Shown: one piece after another, positions 19,830-28,571 of the stretch | Numbering within the stretch: the stretch's first letter is position 1 | Layout: the number at the start of each line of letters is the position of its first letter | From: an uncultured Pseudomonadota bacterium | Lineage (GTDB): Bacteria > Pseudomonadota > Gammaproteobacteria > Methylococcales > Methylomonadaceae | Assembly: GCA_903848905.1 (NCBI GenBank) | Contig: CAINHP010000014.1 | Coordinates: forward strand, 1 to 42,532 | Reading direction: 5' to 3' | Length of the DNA: 42,532 bases | Position numbers and translations under genes: made by a program | The notes under the pieces: generated by a model | Seen by the model: the letters and a program-made list of their open reading frames with translations, nothing else | Told to the model about the DNA's origin: nothing | Databases searched by the model: none

Positions 19830-21877
19830 GTTTTTTTGAGCAAATGAAAAAAAAGGCGGTGGAAACAGCGCCTAATAAAGAAGGTACAAGTTCCACGGAG
19901 CCAATTAAGCAAAAAGTGGCAGAGAGTTTGCCAGTAAAAAATGAGGGGAGTGTTTCCGATAGAGCGCCTGTGAAATCAGACACTGTTTCGGCGTCGTCAA
20001 AGTCTCCGATTGAATCAAAAACACATGACTTGTCAACAAGTGTTATTGACCATTCAGTGGGCAGAAAATATGTTGTAGGTATTGATTTAGGTACGACACA
20101 TTGTGTTATGTCTTATGCTGATATTACCGAAGGTGGCGATGATTTTATGCAGCAAGTGATGGGGATATCGCAATTAACCTCACCAAGCGTCATTGAAGAA
20201 AAATTACAATTACCTTCATTTTTATATCAAGCACACAGTGCAGAATTGCCTGAAAACTCGATTGTTCTGCCGTGGAATGCAAAGCCAGAGTATATCGTGG
20301 GAGAAATTGCGCGAAATTTAGGGAGCAAAACGCCTATTCGTTTAGTTTCGAGTGCAAAAAGTTGGTTGTGTCATGCAGGGGTGGATTGTAAATCCCCTAT
20401 TTTACCTCCTGATGCACCAGAAGATGTTGCGCGTGTATCGCCTTTCCAAGCGACGCAAGCCTATTTAGAACACATGAGTGCTGCATGGTTGCGTCTCCAT
20501 CCTAATGCGCCATTAGGTGATCAGGATGTGGTGATTACGGTGCCAGCGTCATTTGATCCTGCTGCGCGTGAATTAACTGTTGAAGCGGCGCGTTCAGTTG
20601 GATTAGGACAAGCTATTTTGCTCGAGGAACCACAAGCAGCGCTTTATAGTTGGATTGATCAAACTCACGGAGAATGGCGCAAACAAGCCAAAACGGGTGA
20701 TATTATTCTCGTTATTGACGTCGGTGGTGGGACAACGGATTTATCTTTGATTGCCGTTACTGAAAAAGACGGCGTGCTAGATTTGACGCGAATTGCGGTG
20801 GGAAATCATATTTTGCTTGGCGGTGATAATATGGATTTAGCACTTGCCTATACCGTGAAAGCTAAAATTGAAAAAGAGGGTAAACGGTTAGAACCATGGC
20901 AAGTACAAGCTTTAACGCATGGGTGCCGTGATGCAAAAGAGAAACTTTTTTCTAGTCATATGACAAGTGTGCCGATTGTGGTACCTAGTCGAGGATCATC
21001 GCTTATCGATGGCGTTTTACGTAGTGAATTAACAATCGATGAAGTGAGACGGGTGTTAATTGATGGCTTTTTGCCACAAGTTGCAGTGAGTGAGCGTCCT
21101 GTTGCCCAAACGCGAACGGGTCTTCGCGCAACAGGTTTGCCTTACGCGCAAGACGCGGGTATTACGCGTCATCTTGCTGCATTTTTAGCAAAACAGCAAA
21201 ATGCAGCAGATGAGTTTGAATCAATCAATTTACCTGAAAATGCAACATTTTTGCATCCTACTGCGGTACTATTCAATGGCGGTGTATTTAAAGCGCAGGC
21301 ATTGACTGAGCGATTGATGGATGTATTAAATAATTGGTTGCGTGTTGAAAATGCACCAGAAGCGCGTTTGCTTGCCGGTGTGGATTTAGATTTAGCGGTG
21401 GCGCGTGGTGCGGCGTATTATGGGTTTGTGCGTAAAGGAAAGGGTGTGCGCATTAAAGGTGGAACGGCCGCTTCTTATTACGTTGGTATTGAGAGTGCAA
21501 TGCCTGCAGTCCCAGGGATGCCGCCTGAAATTCAAGCTTTGTGTATTGCGCCTTTTGGGATGGAAGAAGGCTCACAAGTTGAATTGCCTGATGAAGAATT
21601 TGGCTTAGTCATTGGTGAGCAGGTAAGGTTTAAATTTTTTGCATCGACAACGCGCAGAGAAGACATCGTTGGTACGCGCTTAGATTATTGGCAAGACGAT
21701 GAATTATCTGAGCTCAATGAAATTGAAGTGGTACTCGATACTGAAGGTCGTCGTGCTGGTGAAATCATTCCCGTGCATTTAGGTTCTGCTGTGACGGAAG
21801 TAGGCACATTGGAATTGCAAGCGATGTCAAACGTGGATAGTAGCCGCTGGAAAATTGAATTTGACGTGCGAAATTAA
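19826..21877 (+). CDS. Hsp70-family chaperone of the DUF2760-associated type
   Basis: DnaK-like ATPase, 683 residues, overlapping the DUF2760 gene by 4 bp (ATGA), so translation is coupled. Residues 1-80 are a polar, probably disordered extension rich in S, K, E and P. The ATPase domain starts at 82 with VVGIDLGTTHC (phosphate loop 1). DVGGGTTD is at about 298-305 and LLGGDNMD near 330. The domain ends near AVARGAAYYG. After it only about 140 residues remain, a shortened substrate-binding beta region, with no helical lid. It is not DnaK or HscA: it has no EEVD-like tail and no dnaJ or grpE neighbour. Its client is unknown. Confidence 0.92.
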   Translation: MSFFEQMKKKAVETAPNKEGTSSTEPIKQKVAESLPVKNEGSVSDRAPVKSDTVSASSKSPIESKTHDLSTSVIDHSVGRKYVVGIDLGTTHCVMSYADITEGGDDFMQQVMGISQLTSPSVIEEKLQLPSFLYQAHSAELPENSIVLPWNAKPEYIVGEIARNLGSKTPIRLVSSAKSWLCHAGVDCKSPILPPDAPEDVARVSPFQATQAYLEHMSAAWLRLHPNAPLGDQDVVITVPASFDPAARELTVEAARSVGLGQAILLEEPQAALYSWIDQTHGEWRKQAKTGDIILVIDVGGGTTDLSLIAVTEKDGVLDLTRIAVGNHILLGGDNMDLALAYTVKAKIEKEGKRLEPWQVQALTHGCRDAKEKLFSSHMTSVPIVVPSRGSSLIDGVLRSELTIDEVRRVLIDGFLPQVAVSERPVAQTRTGLRATGLPYAQDAGITRHLAAFLAKQQNAADEFESINLPENATFLHPTAVLFNGGVFKAQALTERLMDVLNNWLRVENAPEARLLAGVDLDLAVARGAAYYGFVRKGKGVRIKGGTAASYYVGIESAMPAVPGMPPEIQALCIAPFGMEEGSQVELPDEEFGLVIGEQVRFKFFASTTRREDIVGTRLDYWQDDELSELNEIEVVLDTEGRRAGEIIPVHLGSAVTEVGTLELQAMSNVDSSRWKIEFDVRN

Positions 21878-21886
21878 TTAAAAACC

Positions 21887-21923
21887 AGGTGAAAAATCAT
21901 TGGATTTTTCACCTTTTCTGTTT
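21887..21923 (+). terminator. Strong intrinsic terminator after the Hsp70 gene
   Basis: A 12-bp perfect stem AGGTGAAAAATC / GATTTTTCACCT (21887-21898 with 21903-21914) and an ATTG loop are followed by TTTCTGTTT. It begins 10 bp after the Hsp70 stop and ends the cassette transcript. It overlaps the possible TTG start at 21900 of the next frame, which supports the ATG at 21942 for that gene. Confidence 0.92.
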
Positions 21924-21941
21924 AACTTTTACCCTTTAAAA

Positions 21942-22622
21942 ATGACTGAATATATAATTCGAAATAATACCGATCAATATGATGAAGACTACGAATATGA
22001 CGATGAAGGTAATATCGTTTATTACGCAGTGCGACCCAATAAGACGCAAATTAAAAAAGAAATAGCTGTATTTCTCGCTTTAGGCGAAGAAATTGCTTCA
22101 CTGCCGTCTATGCAAATTACAGCATTAGCACTACCTGAAAAGCTGGAAAACTCGATCCGTGAAATTATCAAAATGCCTCATAAAGCGGCACGTAAACGTC
22201 AGTTAAAATTTATCGCACAGCAATTTTATAAAATGGACAATATAGATCCTATTTTAGAAAAAGTCGCTAAGTTTACAAATAAAAGCAGTCATGCTGTGCG
22301 TGAGCATCATATTGTGGAAAGTTGGCGTGAGCGACTACTTGGTGAACATCATGATGACGCGTTAACGGATTTATTGAATGAAAAACCGCTTGCAGATCGT
22401 CAACATTTGCGTCAACTGGTGCGTAACGCGCAAAAAGAAATTGTAGCGAATAAACCAGCCAAATCACCGAAATTACTTTATCGTTATTTAAAAACACTTT
22501 TTGAAGATGACGAATTGGATGATTTGGAGGAGCACACGTTACTGACTGACAATAACGAAGTGGATGACGATTTTGATGAAGATGAAGACGATTTCGAAGA
22601 CGACGATGAATATGATGATTAA
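21942..22622 (+). CDS. darP: DarP/YjgA, 50S ribosomal subunit assembly factor
   Basis: Factor of the DUF615 family that binds late 50S precursors and promotes their maturation. From ATG 21942 it has 226 residues; the frame is open from TTG 21900 but that lies in the terminator. The core RPNKTQIKKEIAVFLALGEEI, KMPHKAARKRQLKFIAQQFYKMD and VESWRERLL, then RQLVRNAQKE, matches the family. It differs from E. coli (183 aa) in an acidic N-terminal segment (DQYDEDYEYDDEG) and a C-terminal tail of about 45 residues that is almost all D and E. It usually neighbours pmbA in gammaproteobacteria, but not here. It converges on the RDD gene with no spacer. Confidence 0.93.
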   Translation: MTEYIIRNNTDQYDEDYEYDDEGNIVYYAVRPNKTQIKKEIAVFLALGEEIASLPSMQITALALPEKLENSIREIIKMPHKAARKRQLKFIAQQFYKMDNIDPILEKVAKFTNKSSHAVREHHIVESWRERLLGEHHDDALTDLLNEKPLADRQHLRQLVRNAQKEIVANKPAKSPKLLYRYLKTLFEDDELDDLEEHTLLTDNNEVDDDFDEDEDDFEDDDEYDD

Positions 22623-23042
22623 TTATTTTTTGGGTTGATGAAACAGTGCGGTTTTAGATAATTTATCATGCCAGCATCGCTTATCGATATCTAAAAAAGA
22701 CCAAAAAAAACCAAGACCCAAGGCGCACCAAGAGAGTATTGCAGTAATAAAACGCAGGAAAGCATGGAACCATGTAATACGTTCACCTTTAATGGTTAAT
22801 ACTTGCATGTTCCAAGCACGTAAACCTAATGTCTGGCCGCCATGTGTCCAAAACCAACCATAGAAAATAAAACTTATAGTGAGTAAATAAAACCAATAAA
22901 AACCCATTTGTGAGTCGCTAATTGCCTGCCCCGCGTTGAAAGGTAAAATTAACGCGGTGGCGACAAAAAGTACGCTGATGAGAAGTAATAAATCATAAAT
23001 AATAGCCGCAAGACGCCGTATTAAATTCGGTGGCGACATCAT
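22623..23042 (-). CDS. RDD family integral membrane protein
   Basis: Small inner-membrane protein of 139 residues with about four hydrophobic segments. The N-terminal PPNLIRRLAAIIYDLLLLISV carries the R-D pattern that names the family (arginine and aspartate in the first membrane segment), and HGGQTLGLRAWNMQV is the other conserved stretch. Proteins of this kind in gammaproteobacteria are usually single genes of unknown role; some RDD proteins have been linked to ion transport. It ends directly against darP, stop to stop. A short membrane protein gene lies 29 bp upstream on the same strand. Confidence 0.88.
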   Translation of the reverse strand: MMSPPNLIRRLAAIIYDLLLLISVLFVATALILPFNAGQAISDSQMGFYWFYLLTISFIFYGWFWTHGGQTLGLRAWNMQVLTIKGERITWFHAFLRFITAILSWCALGLGFFWSFLDIDKRCWHDKLSKTALFHQPKK

Positions 23043-23071
23043 AAATGAGTAAAATAGATCATTGGCAAATA

Positions 23072-23251
23072 TTATAGTTTGAATAAAGCCAATTTTTGGC
23101 CAAAATACATCGTCATCGCAAGCAATGCGCCAAACATGAGCAATGATGCAATTATTGGCGGACGGTGAAATAATAAAACTAACAAGTCGCTAACAAAAAA
23201 ACTGGTTAAAATGGGTTGGTCAATTAAGCTGGTAATAATATTTTTAAACAT
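23072..23251 (-). CDS. Small two-helix membrane protein, unknown
   Basis: An open frame of 59 residues from ATG 23251, which has GGAG 6 bases upstream; the upstream extension to 23278 has no such site. The sequence is almost entirely hydrophobic, with two likely membrane segments (SFFVSDLLVLLF and IIASLLMFGALLAMTMYFG) joined by HRPP. I do not recognise it. It is 29 bp upstream of the RDD gene on the same strand, which suggests joint transcription. A good ribosome site and sensible topology make it likely real, though small. Confidence 0.6.
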   Translation of the reverse strand: MFKNIITSLIDQPILTSFFVSDLLVLLFHRPPIIASLLMFGALLAMTMYFGQKLALFKL

Positions 23252-23459
23252 AACAAACTCCAATTTCTGAATACACATACTTGCGTATGTAAAGAAGTAG
23301 AAAACAGTGATTTAAGCGCAGTAAACATTTATTGTTTATGACTTGCTAAAATCAGTGTGATGATTTTACCCTATTCAAAAGGGCAATGTAAAAGAAAAGA
23401 AGTGTTGATTAACCGTGCATGAATTGCAATGATATAGTCAACATTGTGAATAAAACCAA

Positions 23460-24878
23460 TTGAGTGTGAATGCCATTTTAACCTTCCTAAAAAATATTTT
23501 AAGTTTGGATAACACTGAGTCAGAAGTCTTTGATGTCATTGATATAAAGCATACTGGTGCAGTGGTTATTGCGCGTCCAGATCATTGCGTGTCACGTCAG
23601 CAAGTTAATGAAAATGCATTAAAAGTTTTATATCGTTTGCGCAAAGAAGGCTTTGATTCTTATCTCGTCGGTGGTTGTGTGCGCGACTTATTGCTTGGAC
23701 GTGAACCTAAAGACTTTGATGTGGTGACTAATGCAGAACCTGAGCAAATTGCGCGTATTTTTTCTAATTGTCGTTTAATTGGAAAACGTTTTCGCTTAGC
23801 GCATGTTTGCTATGGTCGTGATGTCATTGAAGTGGCGACATTTCGAAAAGCCATTAGTGATGATAAAACCCAAACGCCACGTTTAAATAAAGACGGTCGA
23901 TTGCTGCAAGATAATATTTACGGCACAATTGAAGAAGATGTATGGCGTCGTGATTTCACGATCAATGCGTTATATTACAATATTCGTGATTTCTCGATTA
24001 TTGATTATGTTGGTGGTATGGAAGACCATAAGGCTGGCTTAATTCGATTAATTGGTGACGCTGGGGAGCGTTTTCGAGAAGATCCCGTTCGGATGCTTCG
24101 TGCGGTTCGTTTTGCCGTAAAATTAGCGTTTAGATTGCACCATGATTGCGAAGAAGCTATTGCACCTAACGCGCATTTACTTGCGGGTATTCCTCCTGCG
24201 AGGCTTTATGATGAAATATCAAAATTATTTTTGACAGGCTATGGTGTCCAAACTTTCGAATTATTAAGACAATATGGTCTGTTTTCAGTATTATTTCCAG
24301 CAACCGATAAAAGCTTAATGTATGAAGAAGCTGATTTTCCGAAAATGATGGTGATTAAAGCCTTAGAAAATTCAGATCAACGTATTGCCGATAATAAACC
24401 AGTTACATTATATTTTTTGATTGCCGCTTTACTATGGGAGCCTATGCTTCGTAGAGCGAAAGAAAAAATAGCGAAGGGGTTACCTGAATCTAATGCTTAT
24501 TATGATGCGGCAAGTGAAACACTAACGCAACAAGTGAGAAGGATTGCTATCCCACGTCATTTGACTATGGCTATTCGTGAAGTATGGAATCTTCAACCTA
24601 AATTCAATGCACGCGTAGGCGCAAAACCCAGTCGATTAATCACGCATCCACGATTTCGAGCGGCGTATGATTTTTTAGTGTTGCGAGCGCAAACGGGTGA
24701 TGTATCACTTGAGGTTGCCCAGTGGTGGGAAACGTATCAAGAAGAAAATGAAAATACGCAACGCAAAATGACGCAACCTCAGGCGAATGATAAAGCCGTT
24801 AATCCTAAACGAACAAGAACGTACCGTAAAAAAACGAAAAGCGCTGCTGTTACTATTTCATTAGATACTCATGACTAA
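23460..24878 (+). CDS. pcnB: Poly(A) polymerase I
   Basis: Adds poly(A) tails to RNA 3' ends and so promotes decay by exonucleases. The full frame from TTG 23460 is 472 residues, close to E. coli (465). The nucleotidyltransferase signature is YLVGGCVRDLLLGREPKDFDVVT with the catalytic D-x-D pair, followed by IEVATFRK and EDVWRRDFTINALYYN, and the RNA-binding part begins at FREDPVRMLRAVRFA. The PcnB-specific C-terminus ends in a basic tail (RTRTYRKKTK). CCA-adding enzymes lack this long basic tail. The start is uncertain: TTG 23460 or GTG 23466, neither with a strong ribosome site. folK overlaps its end by 8 bp. Confidence 0.94.
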   Translation: MSVNAILTFLKNILSLDNTESEVFDVIDIKHTGAVVIARPDHCVSRQQVNENALKVLYRLRKEGFDSYLVGGCVRDLLLGREPKDFDVVTNAEPEQIARIFSNCRLIGKRFRLAHVCYGRDVIEVATFRKAISDDKTQTPRLNKDGRLLQDNIYGTIEEDVWRRDFTINALYYNIRDFSIIDYVGGMEDHKAGLIRLIGDAGERFREDPVRMLRAVRFAVKLAFRLHHDCEEAIAPNAHLLAGIPPARLYDEISKLFLTGYGVQTFELLRQYGLFSVLFPATDKSLMYEEADFPKMMVIKALENSDQRIADNKPVTLYFLIAALLWEPMLRRAKEKIAKGLPESNAYYDAASETLTQQVRRIAIPRHLTMAIREVWNLQPKFNARVGAKPSRLITHPRFRAAYDFLVLRAQTGDVSLEVAQWWETYQEENENTQRKMTQPQANDKAVNPKRTRTYRKKTKSAAVTISLDTHD

Positions 24879-25353
24879 AGTAGTTGCATATCTTGGACTG
24901 GGCTCCAATTTACAAACGCCTATTTTGCAGCTTCAATCTGCTCGCAATGCAATTCAGGAAATGGATGCGATTGAAGAAATTTCGTTTTCAAGTTTATATC
25001 GCAGTCCACCAATGGGACCGCAAGATCAACCAGATTACGTTAATGCTGTTATGGAAATTTATACAACGTTAGAAGCATTGGCGCTCTTATCTGCAATGCA
25101 GCAGATTGAAAATGAACAAGGTCGAGTGCGTTCACAACGGTGGGGAGCGCGCACACTGGATATTGATATATTGCTTTATGGTGATAAGCAAATCCATTTG
25201 GCCGAATTAATTGTGCCTCATATTGGTATAAAAGAGCGTGCTTTTGTACTTTATCCCTTATTTGAAATTGCACCGAATTTGGTAATTGATAATCAAAAAT
25301 TAATAGACATGGTTAATGCTTGTCCTTTGAATGGTGTGGAGCGTATTGCCTAG
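24871..25353 (+). CDS. folK: 2-amino-4-hydroxy-6-hydroxymethyldihydropteridine pyrophosphokinase
   Basis: Transfers pyrophosphate from ATP to the pterin in folate synthesis. It has 160 residues, the usual single-domain size. Motifs are YLGLGSNLQTP at the N-terminus, SSLYRSPPMGPQDQPDYVNAV, and the metal/ATP site RWGARTLDIDILLYGD with the DxD-type aspartates, then VPHIGIKERAFVLYPL. It overlaps pcnB by 8 bp and panB by 1 base, the standard gammaproteobacterial pcnB-folK-panB-panC order. Confidence 0.96.
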   Translation: MTKVVAYLGLGSNLQTPILQLQSARNAIQEMDAIEEISFSSLYRSPPMGPQDQPDYVNAVMEIYTTLEALALLSAMQQIENEQGRVRSQRWGARTLDIDILLYGDKQIHLAELIVPHIGIKERAFVLYPLFEIAPNLVIDNQKLIDMVNACPLNGVERIA

Positions 25354-26171
25354 TGAATACGAGTTATTCTTCGTCGTTAGCGAACAAACCGTTAACGCAT
25401 TTAAATTTGCTTGAAATGAAGCAGCGCGGTGAAAAAATCACTTGTTTAACCGCGTACGATGCCAGTTTTTCTGCGTTAATTGATGAAACAGGAATTGAGG
25501 TGATTTTAGTAGGTGATTCACTCGGCATGGTCGTGCAGGGACACGCAACGACATTGCCGGTCACACTGGATGACATTATTTATCACACACGTTGCGTGAT
25601 GCGTAGTTGTCAGCGTGCACTTGTTATTGCAGACTTGCCTTTTATGACATACAGCACGCCCGAATTAGCTGCGCAATCAGCCGCGCAATTAATCCAATTG
25701 GGTGGTGCACAATTAGTTAAATTTGAAGGTGCAAGAATTGATATTGTGGCGTTTTTAGTTAAACAAGGTATTGCCGTGTGTGGGCATTTAGGTTTATTAC
25801 CACAATTTATTCATCAGATTGGTGGTTATAAAGTACAAGGCAAGGCTTGCGACAGTGCCGATAAATTAATCAATGATGCACTTGCTCTACAAAAGGCAGG
25901 TGTTAGTTTACTTATTTTAGAATGTGTACCAGCTGAGTTGGCGCGGAAAATTAGCGAACAGTTGCATATTCCAGTTATTGGCATAGGTGCTGGTGCAGAT
26001 TGTGATGGGCAGGTTTTAGTGGTTTACGATATGCTTGGAATCAGTACTGGAAAACGACCTAGTTTTTCTAAGAATTTTCTCAGTGAGACGAATTCAATTG
26101 AAGGTGCGTTTAAGATTTATTATAACGCTGTAAAACAAGGCGACTTTCCAACTAGCGCACATAGTTTTTAG
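25353..26171 (+). CDS. panB: 3-methyl-2-oxobutanoate hydroxymethyltransferase
   Basis: First committed enzyme of pantothenate synthesis, making ketopantoate from alpha-ketoisovalerate and methylene-THF. Start GTG 25353 (272 aa) overlaps the folK stop by one base and gives the normal length; the frame is open back to 25320, inside folK, without reason to use it. Motifs are KITCLTAYDASFSALID, the metal-binding VGDSLGMVVQGH (from residue 53), IADLPFMTY, VKFEGA, GHLGLLPQ and IPVIGIGAGADCDGQVLVVYDMLG. panC follows within 25 bp. Confidence 0.96.
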   Translation: MNTSYSSSLANKPLTHLNLLEMKQRGEKITCLTAYDASFSALIDETGIEVILVGDSLGMVVQGHATTLPVTLDDIIYHTRCVMRSCQRALVIADLPFMTYSTPELAAQSAAQLIQLGGAQLVKFEGARIDIVAFLVKQGIAVCGHLGLLPQFIHQIGGYKVQGKACDSADKLINDALALQKAGVSLLILECVPAELARKISEQLHIPVIGIGAGADCDGQVLVVYDMLGISTGKRPSFSKNFLSETNSIEGAFKIYYNAVKQGDFPTSAHSF

Positions 26172-26194
26172 ATGTGCGATTGATAGATTATTCA

Positions 26195-27037
26195 ATGAAA
26201 AATTTTCAGACCATTTCAGAAGTTCGTCAGTGTGTCGACATTTGGCGTAGCAGGGGAGAGCGTATTGCCTTTGTTGCGACCATGGGGAATTTGCATGAAG
26301 GGCATTTGACCTTGGTTCGTGAAGCAAAGCGATGTGCAGATAAAGTGATTGTCAGTATTTTTGTCAATCCTACGCAATTCGGTGTGAATGAAGATTTCTC
26401 CAATTATCCGCGAACAGAAACACAAGATTGTTTAAAACTTGCCGATGAAGGCTGTGATGCCGTTTTTTTGCCCAGTGTGGAAACGCTTTATGATTCAGAG
26501 GCAAAGACGAGTATTCAGGTTGCTGAAATTTCTGATTATTTTTGCGGTGAATCTCGAAGAGGTCATTTTTCGGGTGTGGCGACGGTGGTGTGTAAATTAT
26601 TGAATATTGTTACGCCCCATTGCGCTTTATTTGGATTAAAAGATTTTCAACAATTTTTGGTGATTCAAACTTTAGCGCGTGACTTGAATTTACCTGTTGA
26701 AATTTTAGGGATACCAACTGTTCGTGAAGTAGATGGTTTAGCGATGAGTTCGCGAAATGGTTATTTGACACCTCAAGAAAGAGATGTTGCACCACAGATT
26801 TATAAAATACTTCAAATGGCACGCAATCAGATAATCAATACATCGACTTCATTTACGCAAATTCAAGAACAGTCAATTGCAATCCTGACAGAATGCGGTT
26901 TTGTGGTGGATTATTTTAGTGTGGTACGTCGAGATGACTTAATGCTTGCAAGCAGAAATGATAACAATTTAATTATTTTAGTTGCTGCGCGGCTTGGAAA
27001 AACCCGTTTAATTGATAATTTATGGATAGACAAATAA
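26195..27037 (+). CDS. panC: Pantothenate synthetase
   Basis: Joins pantoate and beta-alanine using ATP. From ATG 26195 it has 280 residues (E. coli 283) with the expected MKNFQTISEVR beginning; the frame is open from GTG 26174 but the extra seven residues are not typical. The HxGH-type ATP site is MGNLHEGHLTL (HEGH at 34-37). Also visible are IFVNPTQFGVNEDFSNYPRT, FGLKDFQQ, and the KMSKS-like MSSRNGYL. panD is not in the window, so the source of beta-alanine is not shown. Confidence 0.96.
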   Translation: MKNFQTISEVRQCVDIWRSRGERIAFVATMGNLHEGHLTLVREAKRCADKVIVSIFVNPTQFGVNEDFSNYPRTETQDCLKLADEGCDAVFLPSVETLYDSEAKTSIQVAEISDYFCGESRRGHFSGVATVVCKLLNIVTPHCALFGLKDFQQFLVIQTLARDLNLPVEILGIPTVREVDGLAMSSRNGYLTPQERDVAPQIYKILQMARNQIINTSTSFTQIQEQSIAILTECGFVVDYFSVVRRDDLMLASRNDNNLIILVAARLGKTRLIDNLWIDK

Positions 27038-27068
27038 TGCTGAAGTGTCAAACCATTAGGACAGTATC

Positions 27069-28568
27069 GTGAATAAAGAACCACCTAGTTTTGTTGCTGC
27101 AGTTGACTTAGGGTCAAACAGTTTTCACATGATTGTTTGCAGTTTAGATAAGGGTAAATTGCAAACGGTTGATCGTTTGAAAGAAATGGTTCGATTGGCT
27201 TCGGGACTTGATCAAAAAAATTACCTTGATGAAACAACGCAATCTCGAGCATTAGCTTGTCTTGAGCGATTTGGGCAGCGTATTCGACATTTTCCACCGG
27301 AAAGTGTGCGTATTGTTGGAACCAGTACGCTGCGTACAGCAAAAAATGCCACGCAATTTTTAGAAAAAGCTGAAATTGCGCTAAATCATCCCATTCATAT
27401 TATTTCAGGAATTGAAGAAGCGCGATTGATTTATCAAGGCGTCGCTAATAGTTTAAGTGGTCAACAGAAATACCGTCTTGTTATGGATATTGGTGGTGGC
27501 AGCACGGAATTCATTATTGGATTAGGTGATGATCCGCGTGACAAAGAAAGCTTGCCGATGGGATGTGTGTCGGTAAGTAATGCCTTTTTTGAAAATGGAA
27601 AATTATCCAAAGCCTTATTTGATCAAGCTGTATTACTTGCTCAATGTCGCTTAGAACCTTTTGAGCAGAAATTTCAAAGCAAAAATTGGGATGAAGCGAT
27701 TGGGGCATCGGGAAGTCTACGTGCTATTGATAAAGTATTACTTGCCAACAATTGGAGTAATAATGGAATTACGTTGGCGGGTTTAGAGCAATTAGTGGCA
27801 CATATTGGAACCTGTTCGCACATTGATAATTTGAATTTACCCGAACTTGATTCTGAGCGTTTACCCGTTTTTGTCGGTGGTGTTGCGATTGTTTATGCGG
27901 CATTTAAAAGTTTAAAAATTACGCAAATGACGGTTTCAGACGGTGCATTACGTGAAGGTTTAATTCATGATTTAGTTGGGCGTATTTATGATCATGATAT
28001 TAGGTCCGCTACCGTGCGAAGCATTGCGCAGCGTTATCATGTTGATTTTTCACATGCTCTACGAATTAAATCAACATTAGATTATTTGTTTGAACAACTA
28101 CCCGCAGATTATTTACACGCTGATTTTGAAGAAGCCCAACATTTTTTGCATTGGGCAGCTGATTTACATGAACTCGGTCACGACATCGCACATAATCAAT
28201 ATCATAAGCACAGTGCGTATGTTATCGAAAATGGTGACTTCGCTGGATTTTCTAGGCAAGATCAAGTGGTGCTTGCAAGTATTGTGAGAGCGCATCGCCG
28301 GAAATTTCCGGTTAAAATTTTTGCCGATTTACCAGCACCCTGGAATGAAGATGCACAAAAATTAGCGATTCTTCTCCGGCTTGCAGTACTTCTTCAACGA
28401 AGTAGACAAGATTATGACATACCCAGATTTAAATTATCGTTTAACAAATTAGGCATAAAATTGCGTTTTCCTGAAGGTTGGTTAGATGGATCACCACTTT
28501 CGCATGCAGATTTATTACACGAAGCTTTTCATTTAAAAGCCGTTGGTTTGCAACTCACTATCAAATAA
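27069..28568 (+). CDS. ppx: Exopolyphosphatase / pppGpp phosphohydrolase
   Basis: Enzyme of the Ppx/GppA family of the actin-like ATPase fold, removing phosphate from polyphosphate or from pppGpp. Start is GTG 27069, with AGGA just upstream, and it has 499 residues (E. coli Ppx 513, GppA 494). N-terminal phosphate loop AAVDLGSNSFHMIVCS, then TSTLRTAKN, the ISGIEEARLIYQG segment, the second loop VMDIGGGSTEFIIG, and a C-terminal HD-like domain (HWAADLHELGHDIAHNQYHKHSAYVIEN). Which substrate dominates cannot be read from sequence alone. It is followed after 3 bp by an unknown anchored protein. Confidence 0.93.
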   Translation: MNKEPPSFVAAVDLGSNSFHMIVCSLDKGKLQTVDRLKEMVRLASGLDQKNYLDETTQSRALACLERFGQRIRHFPPESVRIVGTSTLRTAKNATQFLEKAEIALNHPIHIISGIEEARLIYQGVANSLSGQQKYRLVMDIGGGSTEFIIGLGDDPRDKESLPMGCVSVSNAFFENGKLSKALFDQAVLLAQCRLEPFEQKFQSKNWDEAIGASGSLRAIDKVLLANNWSNNGITLAGLEQLVAHIGTCSHIDNLNLPELDSERLPVFVGGVAIVYAAFKSLKITQMTVSDGALREGLIHDLVGRIYDHDIRSATVRSIAQRYHVDFSHALRIKSTLDYLFEQLPADYLHADFEEAQHFLHWAADLHELGHDIAHNQYHKHSAYVIENGDFAGFSRQDQVVLASIVRAHRRKFPVKIFADLPAPWNEDAQKLAILLRLAVLLQRSRQDYDIPRFKLSFNKLGIKLRFPEGWLDGSPLSHADLLHEAFHLKAVGLQLTIK

Positions 28569-28571
28569 TAC

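Noticed and set aside
21900-21944. TTG 21900 as start of darP
   Set aside because: The codon is in the loop of a strong terminator and has no ribosome site; ATG 21942 gives the family N-terminus.
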